Shown in pieces: positions 27,451 through 36,506 of a stretch of 64,000 bases of DNA. The DNA comes from Acinetobacter bohemicus ANC 3994. GTDB taxonomy: Bacteria; Pseudomonadota; Gammaproteobacteria; Pseudomonadales; Moraxellaceae. The DNA is taken from positions 1,159,482-1,223,481 of the forward strand of contig NZ_KB849164.1 in assembly GCF_000367925.1 (NCBI RefSeq), written 5' to 3'. The notes beneath the pieces are model-generated. The model was not told the origin of the DNA. It ran no database searches and worked only from the letters and a program-made list of their open reading frames with translations. The translations under genes and the position numbers were made by a program. Numbering within the stretch: the stretch's first letter is position 1; each line of letters begins with the position of its first letter.

Positions 27451-27792
27451 ATGAATATTGATGAATCCTGTTTAGCCGCAAATGTACTGTCAAAAAATTG
27501 CCCTTCTAGAGTTACGCTTATGCATTTAACCAATCGTTGGGGGGTACTCGTTATGTTTAGTCTAAGAAAAGGCACCCATCGATTTAGTGAATTAAGACGA
27601 AGAATTGATGGGATTAGTGAGAAAATGTTAACTCAAACTTTACGTGATTTAGAAAATGATGGTTTTATCGTTCGTAAGGAATATGCCGTTATTCCTCCAC
27701 ATGTAGAATATTCATTATCTGCCAAAAAAGGCATTGAAGTTGCTGAAAAAATTTATGACTTAGTTGATTGGATTGAAAAAAATACAAATTAA
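27451..27792 (+). CDS. HxlR-family winged-helix regulator
   Basis: 113 aa from ATG 27451, chosen because GGAAAG (27442-27447) is a good ribosome site. An upstream GTG at 27427 would add eight residues inside the operator region. The HxlR core is clear: LTNRWGVLVMFSLRKGTHRFSELRRRIDGISEKMLTQTLRDLENDGFI. Cys7 and Cys17 lie just before the DNA-binding domain, as in the redox-sensing YodB/HypR members. With a thiol-type target gene next door, thiol or electrophile sensing is a reasonable guess. Confidence 0.92.
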   Translation: MNIDESCLAANVLSKNCPSRVTLMHLTNRWGVLVMFSLRKGTHRFSELRRRIDGISEKMLTQTLRDLENDGFIVRKEYAVIPPHVEYSLSAKKGIEVAEKIYDLVDWIEKNTN

Positions 27793-28164
27793 GTGAGTAA
27801 GCCACCCACGTCCGACCATTAATCAAAATTCGTATTTAGAGTCAGTCAAAGCTGTAAGAAAGACACCCAGATTACGCTATTTGGGTGCATACTTAGCACA
27901 CTCAAGATCAATATTATCTTTGGGTCGTGTAAAGCGAATGAATAGAAAATACTTCAGGATCATCTGATGAAAGAAATATCCATGAAAGGATCAGTTCAAT
28001 AACATAAGAAATGTGCGGTTGCCCTGTTTTCATTGAGCAGTTTAATCGTAAGCTTTTTAAAGTAGACTCTAATCCTAAGGATTACAGCATTCTATTATTG
28101 TCCTCTCTTAATAATTAAATGGTATTTTAATTGGTCAATATTCTCTGTAAGGCATAATTTAATC

Positions 28165-28227
28165 TTCACCCCGAAAGTTGGACACACAGTCTAATTTAAA
28201 GGCTGCATTTTTATGCAAAACCAAGAA
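28165..28227 (+). mobile_element. IS3-type terminal remnant, copy 2
   Basis: Same ~60-base segment as 22185-22247, including the downstream ATG, followed by 13 codons (ATG CAA AAC CAA GAA ...) before a stop. No transposase remains. Confidence 0.55.
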
Positions 28228-28323
28228 GAACACTCAGGGGATTCTTTCAACTGATTACATGGGAATTCGATTTACTTCTAATTTAGCGCTTTATTCATAA
28301 TCAATAAAATACATTCAGAGATA

Positions 28324-28354
28324 AAAAAAGGAACCTAATAATAGGTTCCTTTTA
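28324..28354. terminator. Terminator of aspartase gene (bidirectional)
   Basis: AAAAGGAACCT-AATAAT-AGGTTCCTTTT with A and T flanks, about 30 bases past the aspA stop on the minus strand. Confidence 0.88.
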
Positions 28355-28384
28355 ATTTATGCAGCAATTAATTTAAACTGCTGA

Positions 28385-29800
28385 TTAAGCACATTGCTTA
28401 GGCTGTACCATATTATTCACAGCTAAAACATCTGCCAAAATTTGATCCGAAAGTAAATTTTCAGCTTTAATTAAAGCTAAAACACTTTGACCTGACTCAT
28501 TGGCTTGTTTAGCAATACGTGTAGTCGTTTCATACCCTAAGTATGGATTCAATGCGGTAATAATACCAATTGAATTTTCGACCAATGCCTGACAGTGTTC
28601 AGCATTTGCACGTATATTTTCAATACATTTATGTTGGAACATTTGCATCGCTTTGCCTAATAAATCAATAGATTCGAACAGTTTGAAAGCAATCAAAGGC
28701 TCCATAGCATTCAACTGTAATTGGCCTGCTTCTGCTGCCAAAGTAATTGCCAAATCGTTAGCAATAATTTGGAAACAGACTAAATTCATTGCTTCTGGAA
28801 TAACCGGATTAACTTTACCTGGCATAATTGAACTACCTGGTTGACGTGGTTCTAAATGAATTTCATTTAAACCTGCACGAGGACCACTCGATAATAAACG
28901 TAAGTCATTCGCGATTTTTGACAGTTTAGTCGCTGTACGTTTTAACAAGCTAGATAATAAAACAAAATCACCCATATCTGAAGTCGCTTCAATTAAATCA
29001 GGTGCGCTGCTAATATTTCGCTGCGTAATTTCTGATAATGAAGCAATCGCATACTCACGGTATTTAACTTCGGTATTGATGCCTGTTCCAATTGCAGTAC
29101 CGCCCAAATTCACCACACTTAAAGCATCTGGCATGATTTGATTAAGTCTGTTCAAATCGCTTTGTAACGTATTTCCAAAAGCACCAAATTCTTGACCTAA
29201 AGTCATCGGCACAGCATCTTGTAACTGAGTACGACCCATTTTTAAAATATCAGAAAACTCATCTGACTTATGTTTAAAGCTTTGAATTAAATTTTCAAAT
29301 GGAGTATTTAATTGAGCTATTGCAGAGATTAATCCAACTTTAATTGCTGTTGGATAAACATCATTTGTAGACTGTGACATATTAACATCATTGTTTGGAT
29401 GTAAATACTGATACTCACCTTTTGAATGCTCTAAATATTCCAAACCAATATTAGCAAGTACTTCATTAATATTCATATTGGTTGAAGTACCAGCGCCACC
29501 TTGAATCATATCGATTGGAAATTGATCATGATATTGATTATTCAAAATCTGTTGGCAAGCATATTGAATTGCATTATTTTTATTTTCTTCAATTTTATTA
29601 AGTTTAAAATTTGCATGTGCACATGCAGATTTAACCATTGCAAGTGCTTTAATAAAAACAGGAAATTGACTTAATTTATTTTGACTTAAATTAAAATTTT
29701 CTAGTGCTCTTAAAGTTTGTACACCATAATAGCAATGAGCAGGAACTTCTTTATAACCTAATAAATCTTTTTCAGTTCGTGTATTAATCTTAATGTTCAT
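28385..29800 (-). CDS. aspA: Aspartate ammonia-lyase (aspartase)
   Basis: 471 aa, normal length. The fumarase/aspartase signature GSSIMPGKVNP (322-332) is the mobile catalytic loop. GAGTSTNMN (102-110) and MSQSTNDVYPTA (141-152) bind the substrate carboxylates. Aspartases, not fumarases, carry the combination LHPNNDVNMSQSTND seen here. The enzyme interconverts L-aspartate and fumarate plus ammonia (EC 4.3.1.1). It is divergent from a LysR regulator and near a DAACS symporter that could import aspartate, glutamate or fumarate. Class II fumarase is the main alternative. Confidence 0.9.
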   Translation of the reverse strand: MNIKINTRTEKDLLGYKEVPAHCYYGVQTLRALENFNLSQNKLSQFPVFIKALAMVKSACAHANFKLNKIEENKNNAIQYACQQILNNQYHDQFPIDMIQGGAGTSTNMNINEVLANIGLEYLEHSKGEYQYLHPNNDVNMSQSTNDVYPTAIKVGLISAIAQLNTPFENLIQSFKHKSDEFSDILKMGRTQLQDAVPMTLGQEFGAFGNTLQSDLNRLNQIMPDALSVVNLGGTAIGTGINTEVKYREYAIASLSEITQRNISSAPDLIEATSDMGDFVLLSSLLKRTATKLSKIANDLRLLSSGPRAGLNEIHLEPRQPGSSIMPGKVNPVIPEAMNLVCFQIIANDLAITLAAEAGQLQLNAMEPLIAFKLFESIDLLGKAMQMFQHKCIENIRANAEHCQALVENSIGIITALNPYLGYETTTRIAKQANESGQSVLALIKAENLLSDQILADVLAVNNMVQPKQCA

Positions 29801-29878
29801 TTAAATAGACTCTGAGTAACAATAAATTAATATTAGAGCGCAAGCTGTTTTTTTTCTAATGTAAAAAGATATTACTGC

Positions 29879-29893
29879 ATGCATTTTTTGCAT
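29879..29893. promoter_or_regulatory. LysR-type operator between aspA and its regulator
   Basis: ATGCATTTTTTGCAT is a dyad of the T-N11-A type, in the 134-base gap between the divergent genes. The same 15 bases occur in inverted orientation at 32646-32660, upstream of the symporter gene. Confidence 0.8.
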
Positions 29894-29934
29894 AATAGAT
29901 TATAATTTATAAAAGTATGCGTGAAGGATTAATT

Positions 29935-30825
29935 ATGACCTTAGAAATTAGATGGATTGAAGATTTGCTTGCACTAGAGCAAGAAAAATCTATTTCCCAA
30001 GCAGCGGAAATACGACACGTCACACAATCTGCATTTACGCGTAGAATTCAGAACATTGAAAATGCGTTGGGTTTCCAAATTTTAAAACGATATAGCAAAA
30101 ATATTGATTTCACAGAAGCTGGTCAAGTCTTACTAGCATCTTCAAAAAACATACAAAATCAACTCACTACAACCATTAAGTATCTAGAAAAGAATGTTAA
30201 GAATAATGAATTAACGGTCAAATTTTCAGTATCGCACTCCTTAATCACGCAGTTTTTTCCTCGCTTTATTCATGAGTTATCAACCAACATGGAGGATTTA
30301 AAATTAGAAATTATTGCCGCTAATCTCAAACAAGGGATGCGTTTACTTAAAGATGGTTCGTGTGATTTTTTAATTGGTTATTGTGATCAAAAAACGCTAC
30401 AACAACTCGATCTTTCTTTTTTCGTATGCCATAAAATTGTTGAAATGGAAATATTACCAGTGACCACATTAAATAATGATGGCACTCCTAAATATTCATT
30501 AGATCAGCCCTTTCCTTTATTGGCTTATAGTAAACAAGCCTATTTAAGAAACTGTGTTGATGAAGTGATTGAAAATAAATTAGATTATCGAACTTTATAC
30601 GAAACAGATAATGCTGGTGATTTAAAAGAGTTGGTTTTACAAGGTTTAGGTATTGCATGGTTACCTAAATTATTAGTTGAAAAAGAGATTGCTGAGAATA
30701 AATTAAAAGTAGTTGATTGTAATCAATATAATTTATTTCAAGATATCTATATTATTAGGCGTGAAATGGCATTCTCAAATAGAATTAACTATATTTGGAA
30801 TACATTAACAAAACAGACTGAATAA
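29935..30825 (+). CDS. LysR-family transcriptional regulator
   Basis: 296 aa from ATG 29935, which has the ribosome site GAAGGA six bases ahead. The ATG at 29917 would place that site inside the gene. HTH at residues 3-60 (WIEDLLALEQEKSISQAAEIRHVTQSAFTRRIQNIENALG). The C-terminal effector domain (about 85-295) is of periplasmic-binding-protein type (SVSHSLITQFFPRF, LVLQGLGIAWLPKLLVE). Divergent from aspA and sharing an operator with the symporter gene 1.7 kb away, so it likely controls C4-dicarboxylate/aspartate use. Confidence 0.93.
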   Translation: MTLEIRWIEDLLALEQEKSISQAAEIRHVTQSAFTRRIQNIENALGFQILKRYSKNIDFTEAGQVLLASSKNIQNQLTTTIKYLEKNVKNNELTVKFSVSHSLITQFFPRFIHELSTNMEDLKLEIIAANLKQGMRLLKDGSCDFLIGYCDQKTLQQLDLSFFVCHKIVEMEILPVTTLNNDGTPKYSLDQPFPLLAYSKQAYLRNCVDEVIENKLDYRTLYETDNAGDLKELVLQGLGIAWLPKLLVEKEIAENKLKVVDCNQYNLFQDIYIIRREMAFSNRINYIWNTLTKQTE

Positions 30826-31152
30826 ATTTACATTTTGTTTATTTAATCAATCATTAACTATATGTTATATACACATTTCTGTGTGTTTAATATGCAGCAC
30901 AAAATTAATACTATTTTTTAAATGATCTAAATTTAAGTGACCTAAATGATTTTAGGTGTTTATTTTTCTATTTATGAATCGTTAACTTAAAATATATTAA
31001 GTTTAGTTTTTACATAGTAAATACAAAAATAATAAAAGGTGATCTTTAGAAACGTCTAGCAATATAACTCTATGCTAATCGTTTTAAAAATCACCTTTTA
31101 AATTATTTAAGTGGTTACTTCATTGATTTTATATAAGCCTTGCTGAAGCAGC
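30826..31152. other. Convergent intergenic region with long hairpin
   Basis: 327 bases between convergent genes. AAAAGGTGAT (31034-31043) pairs with ATCACCTTTT (31090-31099) around a 46-base loop, a plausible shared terminator. AT-rich, no gene. Confidence 0.5.
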
Positions 31153-32451
31153 TTAACTATTATCAGCTAATCGATTCACAGGAATAATTGTATCAACAAC
31201 AACGCCTTCCTCTTCAGGAAGATCATGCTTGTTGCCTTCAGTACGGGCAATCACCGCTGTGGCAATACTATTTCCAATCACATTGGTCGCAGTACGTCCC
31301 ATATCTAGAAATTGATCAACAGCCAAAATTAATAAAATACCCGCTTCAGGAAGTTTAAACATGGCAAGCGTTGATGCAATCACCACGATAGATGCACGAG
31401 AAACCCCTGCAATGCCTTTACTGGTGATCATCAATGTAAGTAGGATTAAAGCCTGCTGAGTAAAACTCAAATCAATGTTATAGGCTTGTGCAATAAATAA
31501 CACGGCAAATGCCATATACATCATAGAGCCATCAAGATTGAATGAATAACCCAATGGAAGAACAAAGCTGGTAATACGTTTTGGCACACCAAATTTATCT
31601 AAAGCATCCATGGTTTTTGGGTAAGCCGATTCGCTACTGGCAGTGGCAAATGCCAACATGGTCGGTTCACGCACTACTTTCATCAATCTGAAAACATCTT
31701 TTTTCAAGAAGATATAACCGAAAGAAATTAAAATTGTCCAAAGGATGAGCAATCCAACATAGAACTGTCCAATGAAAATACTGTAATCAAGAATTAACTT
31801 AGGCCCTTGAATGGTAATGGCAGACGCAATTGCGGCAAAAACTGCGATAGGTGCAAAGGCCATCACATAATCAGTGATACGGAACATGACTTTACAAAGT
31901 TCGTCAATAATTCGGCCAATCACAGTCGCTTCACTGTGATGCTGAACATAAGCCAGTGCGAAACCAAAGAAAATTGAAAAAACGAGGATTTGTAATATTT
32001 CATTATTTGCCATCGCTTCTGCAAAACTACGCGGGAAAATATGCGTAATAAATGTCTGTAAGCTTAGACTGGTGGCACTTACACCCACATCTACAGCTTC
32101 TTTCGGGATACTCAGGTCCATTCCAGAGCCTGGCTGGAATAAATTTGCTAAGCCCATCCCAAGCAAAAGGGAGATAAATGATGCACCAATAAACCAACTC
32201 ATCGCCTTTAAGGTAATCGATCCCAAAGAAGATGATTTACCCATTGAGATTAAACCAGAAACAATCGTCGCAAACACCAACGGTGCAACAATCATTTTAA
32301 TTAATCTTAAGAATACATCTGTAACGATCTTGAAATATGCTGCGATTTCCGTTGTTTGTGCAGTGGTTAAAATACTATGAAAGGCCCAACCAACGAGTAT
32401 TCCCGATATCATCGCGATCAGAATATATTTGAGCAATTTTTTCTGGTTCAT
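31153..32451 (-). CDS. Dicarboxylate/amino acid:cation symporter (DAACS, GltP/DctA-like)
   Basis: 432 aa from ATG 32451, chosen because GAAGGAAC lies just ahead. The frame stays open 23 codons further up with no ribosome site. Eight membrane segments plus the two hairpins of the family: ATASSESAYPKTMDALDKFG (HP1 serine-rich motif), GYSFNLDGSMMYMAFAVLFIAQ (TM7) and DQFLDMGRTATNVIGNSIATAVIA (TM8). It imports aspartate, glutamate or C4-dicarboxylates with H+ or Na+. Its promoter carries the aspA/LysR operator, so it should supply aspartase with substrate. Confidence 0.93.
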   Translation of the reverse strand: MNQKKLLKYILIAMISGILVGWAFHSILTTAQTTEIAAYFKIVTDVFLRLIKMIVAPLVFATIVSGLISMGKSSSLGSITLKAMSWFIGASFISLLLGMGLANLFQPGSGMDLSIPKEAVDVGVSATSLSLQTFITHIFPRSFAEAMANNEILQILVFSIFFGFALAYVQHHSEATVIGRIIDELCKVMFRITDYVMAFAPIAVFAAIASAITIQGPKLILDYSIFIGQFYVGLLILWTILISFGYIFLKKDVFRLMKVVREPTMLAFATASSESAYPKTMDALDKFGVPKRITSFVLPLGYSFNLDGSMMYMAFAVLFIAQAYNIDLSFTQQALILLTLMITSKGIAGVSRASIVVIASTLAMFKLPEAGILLILAVDQFLDMGRTATNVIGNSIATAVIARTEGNKHDLPEEEGVVVDTIIPVNRLADNS

Positions 32452-32645
32452 AAAAACAGTTCCTTCTTTAATCTTCTTTGCATCAAGTTTATTGCTTTTA
32501 TAGCAAGGCATTGATGACATTCCATGTTGATCAATTTACGTAGGCTTGTTCTAGGAGCTGGGTGCAAAATCACCGATTAAGCAATTCACTGCGGCAAGTG
32601 TTACTTTTTTTTGGAAAAAACGATAATGCAAAAATTAATTATGGC

Positions 32646-32660
32646 ATGCAAAAAATGCAT
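32646..32660. promoter_or_regulatory. LysR-type operator upstream of the symporter
   Basis: ATGCAAAAAATGCAT is the exact reverse complement of 29879-29893. It lies 195 bases before the symporter start, in its promoter region. Confidence 0.78.
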
Positions 32661-33046
32661 AAAATTATTCTTTAGACTTACTTTATAACTCAATCCTAAA
32701 AAATATAGGCGATAAATAAATGGAATATTCAACAGATTTTAAAGAAAATTTCTAGGCATTATGGTTCGGGGCAAGATCCCCGTTCGGAAAGTAATCTTAC
32801 ATTTCGAGCTGTACATTCCCTCGATTCAACAATCGAAAAGGTCTACTGGGGCTAAGCAAATTCCTGATCGTCATCATCCCTAAAATTTTTATAGCTAAAA
32901 TAAAGGCTAACAATAGAAAGTCATCAATTTGATTGGTTTTCTTAAAAAAGAAATGAACTTTTCTAGCCTCAAATCATTTCAATAAAAGTCTTTTTATTTT
33001 TTTCATATTGTAGGTTTGATCTAACATCTCTATTTTCAATCAAGCT

Positions 33047-33070
33047 AAAGCCCAACCGAGGTTGAGCTTT
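33047..33070 (-). terminator. Terminator of the DUF333/I78 lipoprotein gene
   Basis: AAAGCCCAACC and GGTTGAGCTTT pair with one mismatch around CGA. The A/T flanks suit the minus strand, and it lies 48 bases past the stop. Confidence 0.65.
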
Positions 33071-33117
33071 AAAGTTCTATATTCTTAGTTTTATCTTTCA
33101 ATCATGATAATCAAAAA

Positions 33118-33555
33118 TTAACCACAATTTGCCTGTGTAATTTTCTTAGAAACAGGATCAATCGTTACTGTAATACGATTTGAACGATAGTCCATCGTCA
33201 CTGGCTGACCGGGTGCAACACGGCGAATAATTTCAGATTGAGTTTTTTGTTTAATTTGATCATCCGTAAGCGTGGATTGACCTATTAATTCCTGAGCCTT
33301 TTCAGGTAAACATTCTTTTTGACTGTCTCTGAAAAATTTCCATTCTTCGATAACTTGACCATTTGATAAGTGACAATAACCCACTTGACCATTCGCTTCA
33401 TCTTTAGTTTCTAGTTTTCCACCTTGGCTAATACAATACTCACTCGCAGGATTTGCTATACCGATCTTTGGTGTATCCGTGTTTTTGTTTTGCATAGCTG
33501 AACATGCTGTAAGAGAAGAAATCATCAATCCCAAAAATACAATTTTTTTCATCAT
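33118..33555 (-). CDS. Lipoprotein with DUF333 and I78 peptidase-inhibitor-like domains
   Basis: 145 aa. Lipobox LTAC with Cys18. Residues 34-82 are a DUF333 domain (ANPASEYCISQGGKLE, GQVGYCHLSNGQVIEEW), and 86-145 look like an I78-type protease inhibitor (LIGQSTLTDDQIKQ, RRVAPGQPVTMDYRSNRITVTID). Both domains occur alone in other bacteria. Their fusion here suggests an anchored inhibitor protecting the envelope. One of two adjacent ATG codons starts it. Confidence 0.85.
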   Translation of the reverse strand: MMKKIVFLGLMISSLTACSAMQNKNTDTPKIGIANPASEYCISQGGKLETKDEANGQVGYCHLSNGQVIEEWKFFRDSQKECLPEKAQELIGQSTLTDDQIKQKTQSEIIRRVAPGQPVTMDYRSNRITVTIDPVSKKITQANCG

Positions 33556-33730
33556 TTAAAAGTTCTTAGCAAAATATAAAGATATCAAAAATATATAAAT
33601 TATCAATTTCTTATTGTTTAGAATAAAAATCCGTTTGGATTCATGAATCTGATAAGAATGTCAGGTATTGCAAATAACACACGTTTTTCTTCCGAACTCA
33701 AAAGCCGCTTATTACCAGCATGAATTTTTT

Positions 33731-33922
33731 TTAAGCTATCGTCCATAGATGATAAAACTCTTGAATATCGGTATCGAGGAACTCATCCGTCGTACTATCG
33801 TAATTAAATTTTTTGTTATCTAACAAGTATTCATAATTCAATTTAGCCAAGTAATTTTTTAAATATTTTTTGAAATTCCCAGCCTGCTCAGGAAGTGCCT
33901 TTTCTCCATCCCAAAAAATCAT
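33731..33922 (-). CDS. Small soluble acidic hypothetical protein
   Basis: 63 aa from ATG 33922 (MIFWDGEKALPEQ). The frame is open further upstream, but that extension is AT-rich and hydrophobic without a ribosome site. The sequence is rich in Tyr, Asp and Leu (NYEYLLDNKKFNYDSTTDEF) and has no signal. The family is not recognised. Confidence 0.5.
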   Translation of the reverse strand: MIFWDGEKALPEQAGNFKKYLKNYLAKLNYEYLLDNKKFNYDSTTDEFLDTDIQEFYHLWTIA

Positions 33923-34015
33923 AGTCGTCTCTAATGTAAAAGAAATTAATATTAAAATTCTACACAAATATGCAATTAATATCAATTTATTGAATAAAAA
34001 TGAGATATAAATCAC

Positions 34016-34601
34016 AAAATAGTTAATATTTTATAACTTAATTTTTTATATTTTCTAATATATTATTAAGAATTTCTGCTACTTCTGTCGTGATTTCTTT
34101 AAAAATGAGTGGCTTCCAGAAAAACCATTCTTTCAAATGAATGCCAGTCAGTTCAGAAATTGATTGGCATTTTTCTTTTTAAATTCTAGATATTATGTGA
34201 TTCATGAAAGCCTCATCCGCGACCTGAGTAATAAAGAAAGTACGACTTTATGTTGCAGCTTAATGCAAAACGACTTTGAAAAAATATGGTTTCTGCGATT
34301 AATGACGCAATATGAAGGCACTGAATGAATTTTTATGGAAAGATTTTTTTTAATCATTGATTTAAAACTATTTGCAAGATGCCTTTTTATGAACTCAAAA
34401 TATATTTTGAGGCTTCTCATTTGAGCTAATGAGAAACATTGTTTCGCAAGGAACCCAATAAGCTTCAGATATATGATTTAAGAATATGGGACTGCGTCAT
34501 GAATAATAAAAGTTAAGGAATTTATTGCTAAAATCCTTAACTGATAGGCATTAAGTCTTTCGAATAGCTTTATGTACTGACTTACGCTTAAGGCTCAACG
34601 G
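34016..34601. other. Gene-poor region with a possible gene remnant
   Basis: 586 bases. AATGCCA (34140-34146) and TGGCATT (34165-34171) plus a T tract look like a plus-strand terminator. At 34180-34330 on the plus strand a frame with coding-like composition (ESLIRDLSNKESTT, NDFEKIWFLRLM) has no proper start and is probably a gene fragment. Confidence 0.4.
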
Positions 34602-35069
34602 CTACTTATAAACACTTTTAAATTCTTTATAAATTAGTGCTTCCTGACCATCTTTATAGACATAACGTGAAATAACGCCTTTATCTGTATAAATATTCAT
34701 TAAAATTTGATCTGAGCCACGTAAATTATTCATGAGGTTAATAGGTGTAATAATACTGTTACGTGAACGATAATTTCCAAGAACAAAGTCCTGCTCTGTC
34801 TTGCCTACAGGGCTAAATGAATAAGATTGCTGCCCATTATCAAAAATAACTTTCTGAATATCATATTGAGTTTTCGTACTATTTAAACTCACTCTTAATT
34901 TAAGTAAATCTTTATGTGATTCATTCCAGCTAACCGTTACGATAGGACACAATTCATTGGGTTTGCAAATTAACAGCCCTACTGTACTAACATTTTCAAC
35001 ATTCTGCGTTGTTGCACAGCCAGTCATAAGTACAGAGCCAAAGATCAAGGCAGCTAGTTTTTTCATCAT
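34602..35069 (-). CDS. Hypothetical lipoprotein
   Basis: 155 aa. Lipobox LMTGC (Cys18) after a basic start MMKKLAALIFGS. The mature part has two cysteines close together (LLICKPNELCPIVTVSW), then a beta-rich region (KLRVSLNSTKTQYDIQKVIFDNG, GVISRYVYKDGQEALIYKEF). It lies on the envelope side. The family is not recognised. It is the first of a run of small exported proteins on the minus strand. Confidence 0.7.
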   Translation of the reverse strand: MMKKLAALIFGSVLMTGCATTQNVENVSTVGLLICKPNELCPIVTVSWNESHKDLLKLRVSLNSTKTQYDIQKVIFDNGQQSYSFSPVGKTEQDFVLGNYRSRNSIITPINLMNNLRGSDQILMNIYTDKGVISRYVYKDGQEALIYKEFKSVYK

Positions 35070-35485
35070 ATAGAAAATTCCTGTTGTTTTAACATTATTT
35101 AACCCGAATCGCGGATAAGAAAAATTTGAAAAAGATGGTTCCTATAGTTATCTAGTTGAGTTACCACACCAAACTCACAACTCTAGTCACTATAATACTT
35201 GCGCCATATATGGCTCATACTCACTTATTTTGTGTTATTGATGACTTTTTTCAGAAGTTTAAGTCAATTTATTGGAAAAGCTTAGCACAATAGGATAAAC
35301 GCTTGAGATTTCGATCATCTCAGCTTTCTGGTTCTAAAATTAGTTTATCTCTATTTGGTATAAATACTCACAATTCAACAACTTTAAAGCTTTCTTTACC
35401 TCATTAACACAGTATAGAACTAAGCTATTTAAAACTTTACCATGTTACCAACGAATGATCTATCTGCTTAATGAGCAGGTTCCAT
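35070..35485. other. Intergenic region
   Basis: 416 bases, AT-rich, no open frame of note and no clear hairpin. It holds the promoter of the lipoprotein gene starting at 35069. Confidence 0.4.
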
Positions 35486-35614
35486 TTATGACTTGTCTTT
35501 ATCTATTGAGTGAGGACTTGTAGTCTTATCTTGCTCTGGAGTATCAGTATCTCGTTTTTGGCATGCGGTCAGCCCAAGTGAGAGAGTTAAACAAAAAATA
35601 GCTAAATATTTCAT
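35486..35614 (-). CDS. Very small lipoprotein
   Basis: 42 aa from ATG 35614. Signal MKYLAIFCLTLSLG and lipobox LTAC (Cys18), then a short, highly charged tail (QKRDTDTPEQDKTTSP...KDKS). It resembles the small entericidin-like or linker lipoproteins common in Acinetobacter. No function can be assigned. Confidence 0.6.
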   Translation of the reverse strand: MKYLAIFCLTLSLGLTACQKRDTDTPEQDKTTSPHSIDKDKS

Positions 35615-35892
35615 AATATTTCTTACCTATAAAATTGTTCAAAGTATTGTGGATTTCTGGAAATAGCATCCATATCTGCAACTTTCAAAATCAATTAAAA
35701 AGACTTTTGATATATTAAGCAATGTTATGTATGTAAGCATCTCAGCAAATCCATCCTAAAAAGCAGTACTATCCGATCAACATCGTCTTCGTCCTACACT
35801 CTATTTAATGTTACTGCATATATAAAAGCAATTTTATGACTTGCCCATATCACCAGCAGTGCTACAATGACCGATTATCCAGCAAACTGCTG

Positions 35893-36006
35893 TCAAATTC
35901 CTGCTGCACCACTTCTTGTTAATCTTATGCACCTACTGCTTAATTTTGCAAAAGTGATTGTTGAAAGGCCCAAACCTAGAATAAAACCCAGAAATAACTT
36001 TTTCAT
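35893..36006 (-). CDS. Very small exported peptide
   Basis: 37 aa from ATG 36006 with the ribosome site GGAAAAG. A textbook signal peptide, MKKLFLGFILGLGLSTITFA, is followed by only 17 residues (KLSSRCIRLT...GI). The short mature part could mean a truncated gene. One of several signal-bearing small frames between 33 and 41 kb. Confidence 0.5.
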   Translation of the reverse strand: MKKLFLGFILGLGLSTITFAKLSSRCIRLTRSGAAGI

Positions 36007-36062
36007 TACTTTTCCTTTCCTAATTTTATAAATTAAAACAAAATGCTGATCTTTATAATAGA

Positions 36063-36082
36063 AAACCACCCGAAGGTGGTTT
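36063..36082 (-). terminator. Terminator of the 75-aa gene
   Basis: AACCACC-CGA-AGGTGGTT hairpin with A flank on the left, 17 bases past the stop at 36099. It is nearly identical to those at 7211 and 12824. Confidence 0.75.
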
Positions 36083-36098
36083 GAACTAGATTTACAGA

Positions 36099-36326
36099 TT
36101 AAATTGAGTATATTTTTCTATTTTTGGGATGGTGAAAACAGCTATCTAAAGTGAGTTTGATTACCTGCCCATCAATAACGATTCTATTTGATGGTTGATA
36201 GATATTTCCACCAATATTTGAACCCAACCCACGATTAGGTTTTGGTTCATAAATTCTCTTAATTGTAACAGTATCTCCCTCATCATTAGATGCGGTAACT
36301 TCTTCAAGCTTGTAGTGATTAGACAT
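36099..36326 (-). CDS. Small hypothetical protein
   Basis: 75 aa, soluble, no signal. It starts MSNHYKLEEVTASNDEGDTVTIKRIYEP with a Gly/Asn-rich middle (NRGLGSNIGGNIYQPSNRIVID). The ribosome site GAGGGGAGA precedes the ATG. The family is not recognised. It ends before a terminator of the type seen at the duplicated genes of 7 and 13 kb. Confidence 0.6.
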   Translation of the reverse strand: MSNHYKLEEVTASNDEGDTVTIKRIYEPKPNRGLGSNIGGNIYQPSNRIVIDGQVIKLTLDSCFHHPKNRKIYSI

Positions 36327-36506
36327 AAATCTCCCCTCTTCAAAATACTACAATTATTAAATCAAAACTAAATGAATTTATTATGAAACTCATCACAGTC
36401 CATTTTTAATATTTTTACCGAATCTTTATGACAATAAATCTTGCAATCACTTTACTTCTTTTAAATTTCACACAATATTTTATAGAGCTTTTTAGCTTAT
36501 TTTTAT

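Larger units (their letters stand above)
27793..28384. other. Gene-poor region with a second IS-end remnant
   Basis: 592 bases. It contains the solo IS end at 28165-28227 and the aspA terminator at 28324-28354. The rest has scattered short frames only. Confidence 0.45.
32452..33117. other. Intergenic region with operator and terminator
   Basis: 666 bases. Holds the symporter promoter with the LysR operator (32646-32660), a small CGGGG-CAAGAT-CCCCG hairpin at about 32767-32782 of unknown role, and the terminator of the following minus-strand lipoprotein gene at 33047-33070. No gene is supported. Confidence 0.5.

Noticed and set aside
34202..34420. 72-codon minus-strand frame
   Set aside because: The opposite strand has the more coding-like sequence, and no start signal is seen on either.
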